Assembly: GCA_001314685.1 (NCBI GenBank)
Contig: LJNT01000123.1
Coordinates: forward strand, 1-34,159
DNA: 34,159 bases
Direction: 5' to 3'
DNA from: Rhodobacteraceae bacterium HLUCCA09
GTDB lineage: Bacteria; Pseudomonadota; Alphaproteobacteria; Rhodobacterales; Rhodobacteraceae
Numbering within the stretch: the first letter of the stretch is position 1; each line of letters opens with the position of its first letter. Both the position numbers and the translations under genes were made by a program. Below are positions 30,650 through 34,159 of the stretch, one piece after another. The notes under the pieces were generated by a model. It was not told where the DNA came from and did no database searches. It saw only the letters and a program-made list of their open reading frames with translations.

Positions 30650-32148
30650 GACAGATCCACTCCTTCGCGCTCCAGCGCGGCGATCATCGGCGCGAGATCG
30701 GAGTCGTATTTTCGCCAGCCGCCGGCCGCGCCGCCGTGGATCGGCTGGCGCACCTGCTGGATCGACAGCGTCGCCACCTGACGCTCGGTCCGGTGGAACG
30801 ACAGGCACGCATCGTCCCAGTCGAGGCCCGCGGCGGCGACCAGCGCGCGCGTCTGCGGCTCGGGGTCGGCGACGAGATCCTCGTAGCGCATCTCGGTGAA
30901 GCGGCCCGGCAGCGTCTCGCGCCAGAACGCCATCATGCGCTCGAACGTGGCGACGTAGGCGGCGATGTCGGTCTGGTTGTAGGCGTAGAGATGCGTGCCG
31001 GGCGCAAAGACGTTGCGGTAGATCGACAGGCCCAGATCGCGCGGGTCGCGCCGCACCACGATGATCCGCGCCTCGGGAAGCGCCTTCGCGACCAGCCCGA
31101 TCACGAGGTGGGTCTGGATCGACTTGTCGGTGACGGTGGCCGCGTCGGGCACGGCCCGCGCCAGCAGATCGAGATAGGCGCGGCCGAAGCCCGCGATCGA
31201 CTCGTCCGCCAGGTCGGCGAGCGGGGTGAAGCCGCGCCCCGGGTCGCCCATCAGCCGATAGGCCTCTTCCAGCACGAAGCGCATCTCGCCGCCGCCGCTT
31301 ACCTGCGCGTGGCTCGCGAGGATCTGCTCGACCAGCGTGGTGCCGGAACGGGGCAGGCCGGTGACGAAGATCGGCCGTGGCCCCTCGGGCGCGACGGCGA
31401 GCGGGGTGAAATCGGCCCCCTCGAACGCGGCGATCAGCCCCTCCACCTCGGCCCGCCGGCGGGAGATGTCGTAGGGCTGGGCGGCGCGCATCGCGGCGTT
31501 CGCCGGGTCGAGGTAGCGGAACACCCGGTCGTGCTGGCCCGTGTCGGCCATCGCCTTGGCCAGCGCGAATTGCAGTTGCATGCGGGAGCGCCCGGTCACG
31601 GCCGGGTCGGCATGCGCCTCGAGCATCTGGCGCAAGAGCGGCTCGCCCTTGCGCACCCGGCGCGTGGTCACGCACATCCGGTAGAGTTCGCCATCCTTCG
31701 GCGCGCGTTTCAGAGCGCGGCGAAACTCCTCCTCCGCCGCCTCGAAATCGCCCATCCGCTGAAGGAGCAGCGCCTTGTCGGCGCGCGGCTTCACCTCGCG
31801 GGGCATACGGCGGATCAGGTCGTCCCACGCGGCGAGCGCCTCGCCGGTGCGGCCGGCGGCGCCCAGCGCTTCGGCGCAGGCGGCAAGGATCGCGGGTTCG
31901 TCGGGCTTGAGCCGCCGCGCCTCGTCGAGCGCGGCAAGCGCGGCCTCGGCATCGCCGCGGGCAAGCGCGATGCGGCCGAGCTGAAAGCGCGGCTCGGCAA
32001 GGGCCGGCGCGGCGCGGGCGACGGCGGCATAGCCCTGCGCGGCCTCGCGCAGGCGGCCGGCCTGGTGCAGCGCACGGGCCTTGCGATAGGCGGCCTCGAT
32101 GTCGGCCTTGCGCGGGGCAGGTCGCGCTGTGCCATTCTGAGCGGCCAT
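30646..32148 (-). CDS. TPR-sulfotransferase fusion protein
   Basis: A 500-residue cytoplasmic protein with TPR-like helices in the N-terminal half (AYRKARALHQAGRLREAAQGYAAV, then FQLGRIALARGDAEAALAALDEA, and ADKALLLQRMGDFEAAEEEF) and a PAPS sulfotransferase domain in the C-terminal half. The 5'-phosphosulfate loop is GLPRSGTTLVEQIL (264-277) and the 3'-phosphate region is RIIVVRRDPRDLGLSIYRN. The acceptor is unknown; such proteins may sulfate protein or small molecules. The ATG at 32146-32148 is preferred over one at 32161-32163 because GAGGA lies just before it. Confidence 0.88.
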   Translation of the reverse strand: MAAQNGTARPAPRKADIEAAYRKARALHQAGRLREAAQGYAAVARAAPALAEPRFQLGRIALARGDAEAALAALDEARRLKPDEPAILAACAEALGAAGRTGEALAAWDDLIRRMPREVKPRADKALLLQRMGDFEAAEEEFRRALKRAPKDGELYRMCVTTRRVRKGEPLLRQMLEAHADPAVTGRSRMQLQFALAKAMADTGQHDRVFRYLDPANAAMRAAQPYDISRRRAEVEGLIAAFEGADFTPLAVAPEGPRPIFVTGLPRSGTTLVEQILASHAQVSGGGEMRFVLEEAYRLMGDPGRGFTPLADLADESIAGFGRAYLDLLARAVPDAATVTDKSIQTHLVIGLVAKALPEARIIVVRRDPRDLGLSIYRNVFAPGTHLYAYNQTDIAAYVATFERMMAFWRETLPGRFTEMRYEDLVADPEPQTRALVAAAGLDWDDACLSFHRTERQVATLSIQQVRQPIHGGAAGGWRKYDSDLAPMIAALEREGVDLS

Positions 32149-32242
32149 CACCGTCCTCGGCATGGGAAACGTCAGGTTCCTGCTAACACCGGGGCGGGGC
32201 CTGCGAAAGACGCTTGCGGGGCGGTGGGGTGGGGGCGCGGGC

Positions 32243-32279
32243 AAACGAAACGGGGCGGCGGGCCATGCGGCCCGCCCCG
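32243..32279 (-). terminator. Intrinsic terminator of the porin gene
   Basis: On the minus strand, GGGGCGGGCC (32278-32269) pairs with GGCCCGCC plus CCCC (32264-32252, one bulged G) around an ATGC loop, and then reads GTTTCGTTTGC. The strong stem and T-rich tail about 25 bases after the porin stop codon fit a rho-independent terminator. Confidence 0.7.
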
Positions 32280-32304
32280 AAATCTTGCCGTCTCTCGCGT
32301 CGGA

Positions 32305-33360
32305 TCAGAACGAGAAGGACAGGCCGAGCGAGTAGTCGTCGATCTGCACGTCGATCTCCGAACCGTCGACGTCAACGTCCGAGCGGCCGTAGCCGAACAG
32401 CAGCGAGGCGCCCCCGCCGAGGTCGTAGCCGGCCGCCAGGCCGAAGCCCGACACGTTCACGTCGTCGGTGTTCCACTGGCCGTAGTTGGCGTGCACCGAG
32501 AAGGCGTCGAACGAGTAGCCTGCACCGACGCCGATGTGGTCGACGTCATCGCCCTCATCCACGTCGAAGTAGGTGTAGGTCAGCGCCGCGGAGAGACCGT
32601 TGTCGAGGCTGACATCGCCGCCGATGGCGGTCGCCGCGACCTCGCCCACGAGGACGGGCACGTTGACCGTCTGGCCGTCGGCATCGCCCCCGACCGAGAC
32701 CGAGCCGTTGTCGGAGTACTGGTATCCGAGGCCGACGCCGGCCGAGCCGCCAGCGAAGTCGAAGTCGTAGGCGAAACCGATCGCCCACGTCAGGTCATCG
32801 TCGTCTTCCAGAACGGTCCCGTTGGGGCCCGACGGCATCTGCTCGACCGAGAGGGCGAAGGTGAAGGCGTCGAACGAGTAGTCGTAACGCACGACCTGGT
32901 TGTCGCCCGAACCGTCGAGCCACGAGCCGAGGTAGCCGAGGTGCCCGGTTTGGGCATCGTTGATCGAACCCGGGTTGCCCGCGTTGCCCATGTCGGTCAG
33001 CACGAAGTCGACGGCACCGTCGGTATCGCCCATCGTCAGGGTGCCGAAGTCGCCCGAGATGAAGATCGCCACGCCCTGGTTGGCGAGTTCGTTGCCGAGG
33101 TTGCCGGCCTCGTCGAGGTCGACCGACACGCCGAAGGCGAGGCCGCCATCCGTCTCGCCCGACATCGAGAACGTCACGTCGACATCGTTGAAGAACTGGG
33201 TGGGGATGGTTTCGTCGAAGTCGTTGCCTGCGGCATCGGTCACGGAGACGTTGCCACCGACGACACCCATTTCAGCCGAGCCCGAGATCGCGACTTCCGC
33301 GGCTGCGAACGACGCGGAGGTCATCACCAGGGCCGTGGACGTGAGAAGAACCTTTTTCAT
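32305..33360 (-). CDS. Outer-membrane porin, Rhodobacter type
   Basis: A 351-residue porin precursor. It has a signal peptide (MKKVLLTSTALVMTSASFAAA) and a mature barrel of alternating beta strands rich in Gly, Asp and aromatic residues (GYLGSWLDGSGDNQVVRYDY, LTWAIGFAYDFDF). The last residues SLGLSFSF end in Phe, the signal for outer-membrane assembly. The domain resembles the general porins of Rhodobacter. ACGAGGGAAAACG precedes the ATG at 33358-33360 and supports the start. It is divergent from a DUF3576 lipoprotein. Codon use is A/T-richer than its neighbours, as for a highly expressed protein. Confidence 0.93.
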   Translation of the reverse strand: MKKVLLTSTALVMTSASFAAAEVAISGSAEMGVVGGNVSVTDAAGNDFDETIPTQFFNDVDVTFSMSGETDGGLAFGVSVDLDEAGNLGNELANQGVAIFISGDFGTLTMGDTDGAVDFVLTDMGNAGNPGSINDAQTGHLGYLGSWLDGSGDNQVVRYDYSFDAFTFALSVEQMPSGPNGTVLEDDDDLTWAIGFAYDFDFAGGSAGVGLGYQYSDNGSVSVGGDADGQTVNVPVLVGEVAATAIGGDVSLDNGLSAALTYTYFDVDEGDDVDHIGVGAGYSFDAFSVHANYGQWNTDDVNVSGFGLAAGYDLGGGASLLFGYGRSDVDVDGSEIDVQIDDYSLGLSFSF

Positions 33361-33421
33361 CGTTTTCCCTCGTATGTTCAAAGGTGGACCGCAACCCGGA
33401 GGGCCAGATTGGGTATGCGCC

Positions 33422-33451
33422 TCTATTCGCTCCGCAGGTCACTCAAGGCAA
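33422..33451 (-). promoter_or_regulatory. Candidate porin promoter
   Basis: On the minus strand, TTGCCT (33451-33446) and AATAGA (33427-33422) are 18 bases apart, giving a leader of about 55 bases before the porin ATG. The match is modest. A hairpin CGGGGCCG-GGAACA-CGGCCCCG at 33526-33547 further up lies between this and the DUF3576 gene; the rest of 33361-33632 shows nothing else. Confidence 0.35.
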
Positions 33452-33632
33452 GGAGAGCGCGGCCCGGCGCCGGCGGCCCGCGAAATTTGGTGCAGCTTTG
33501 CCACAGTGTTGCCGAAGGCGCGTAGCGGGGCCGGGAACACGGCCCCGGGGGATTGATCTTGCCGCCCCGGCGGGGCTGCGATACCCAAGCGCGGCACGGG
33601 TGACTGCAGCACTAGTGACGACAGGGGGCCAC

Positions 33633-34157
33633 ATGCGCCAGACGACATGGCAGGGAAGCGCCAGGGCGCGCCGCATGGCCTTGGCGCTCGGTCTCACGGG
33701 CGCGGCGGTGCTGGCAGCGTGCGGCGACGGCGGCGGCGGCGCGAGCCTCCAGACGACCCAGTCGGTGCCCGATCAGTTCAACCCGCGCTTCGACGAACGC
33801 TCGGGCACCGAGCGCGCCACGATCTGGGATCTCTTCGTCAACACCGACGACCCCAACACCGTGCTCGAGGTCAACCGTTACCTCTGGAACGCCTCGCTCG
33901 ACGTGCTCGGCTTCCTGCCGATCGAGACTGTCGATCCGTTCTCTGGCGTGATCGTCACCGGCTACGGCGTGCCGCCCGGCGGAGGCAGCGCCTATCGCGC
34001 CACGATCCAGGTGCGCGACCCCGCGCTCGACGCCCGCTCGCTCAAGGTGGCGCTCGCCAGCCGCTCGGGCCCGGTCGACGCGGACACGGTGCGCGCCGTC
34101 GAGGACGCGATCCTGACCCGCGCCCGTCAGCTGCGCGTGCAGGACAGCCGGCTCTGA
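33633..34157 (+). CDS. DUF3576 lipoprotein
   Basis: A 174-residue lipoprotein precursor. The signal sequence ends in the lipobox LAAC (Cys30). The mature domain reads TIWDLFVNTDDPNTVLEVNRYLWNASLDVLGFLPIETVDPFSGVIVTGYG, a hallmark of DUF3576. The gene ends 2 bases before the window edge. In Rhodobacterales this family is typically encoded just before leuS and the LptE and HolA genes, so leuS is expected to the right. GGGGGCC precedes the ATG at 33633. Role likely in outer-membrane biogenesis, from context. Confidence 0.9.
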   Translation: MRQTTWQGSARARRMALALGLTGAAVLAACGDGGGGASLQTTQSVPDQFNPRFDERSGTERATIWDLFVNTDDPNTVLEVNRYLWNASLDVLGFLPIETVDPFSGVIVTGYGVPPGGGSAYRATIQVRDPALDARSLKVALASRSGPVDADTVRAVEDAILTRARQLRVQDSRL

Positions 34158-34159
34158 CC

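Noticed and set aside
30736-33525. A 929-codon open frame on the plus strand across the sulfotransferase and porin genes
   Set aside because: Antisense of two recognisable genes and their terminator; long open frames on the opposite strand are expected at this GC content.
1-34157. CRISPR array, insertion sequence, prophage or toxin-antitoxin locus
   Set aside because: No regularly spaced repeats, transposase, integrase or typical toxin-antitoxin pair was recognised; the only repeats are short palindromes and operators.

Overview
The window is very GC-rich, densely coded and looks like a core chromosomal segment of an alphaproteobacterium of the order Rhodobacterales (Rhodobacter/Paracoccus/Roseobacter type). 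Support comes from the gene blocks (infA-maf-RNase E/G-yacG, ruvCAB, class I lysyl-tRNA synthetase, a Rhodobacter-type porin next to a DUF3576 lipoprotein), two DUF1127 mini-proteins, a TAXI-type TRAP system, a VPLPA-CTERM protein and FnrL-like boxes. I found no tRNA or rRNA, transposase, phage gene or CRISPR array.

Layout. 1-2.6 kb: an OxyR-type regulator divergent from a peroxiredoxin, sharing an AT-rich control region with a recognisable OxyR operator; then an FNR-type box and a secreted DsrE-like protein. 3-5.7 kb: an acyl-CoA ligase resembling oxalate-CoA ligases and a ketopantoate-reductase-family enzyme. 5.7-9.8 kb: two DUF1127 proteins flanking an unknown protein and the ruvC-ruvA-ruvB repair operon. 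9.8-12.1 kb: a TAXI-TRAP transporter locus that looks internally deleted; the binding-protein gene loses its 3' end and runs out of frame into a permease gene lacking its 5' end. 12.3-16 kb: a GNAT/nitrilase pair, then infA-maf-RNase E/G-yacG joined by short gaps and ATGA overlaps. 16-18.7 kb: small redox and stress genes (PNPOx-like, AhpD-like, UspA, ABM-fold, secreted rhodanese).

19.1-22.8 kb: a purine (urate/allantoin) degradation operon with an allantoinase PuuE-OHCU decarboxylase fusion, an AllE-type cupin, ureidoglycolate lyase and a LysR regulator. 22.8-25.5 kb: DUF427, DUF4864, a CHAD protein and the VPLPA-CTERM protein. 25.6-28.2 kb: lysyl-tRNA synthetase and an OmpR-family response regulator. 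28.3-32.2 kb: ribA with an L,D-transpeptidase, converging on yggS and a TPR-sulfotransferase across two perfect palindromes that share a core. 32.3 kb to the end: the porin and the divergent DUF3576 lipoprotein.

The window is mostly ordinary housekeeping DNA. I do not see a clear new multi-gene system. The points most worth a second look are the OxyR homologue without its resolving cysteine beside an OxyR-like operator, the truncated TAXI-TRAP junction, the twin palindromes near 29.95 kb, and the structured leaders of the DUF1127 genes. All family assignments come from motif recognition by eye; no database search was run.
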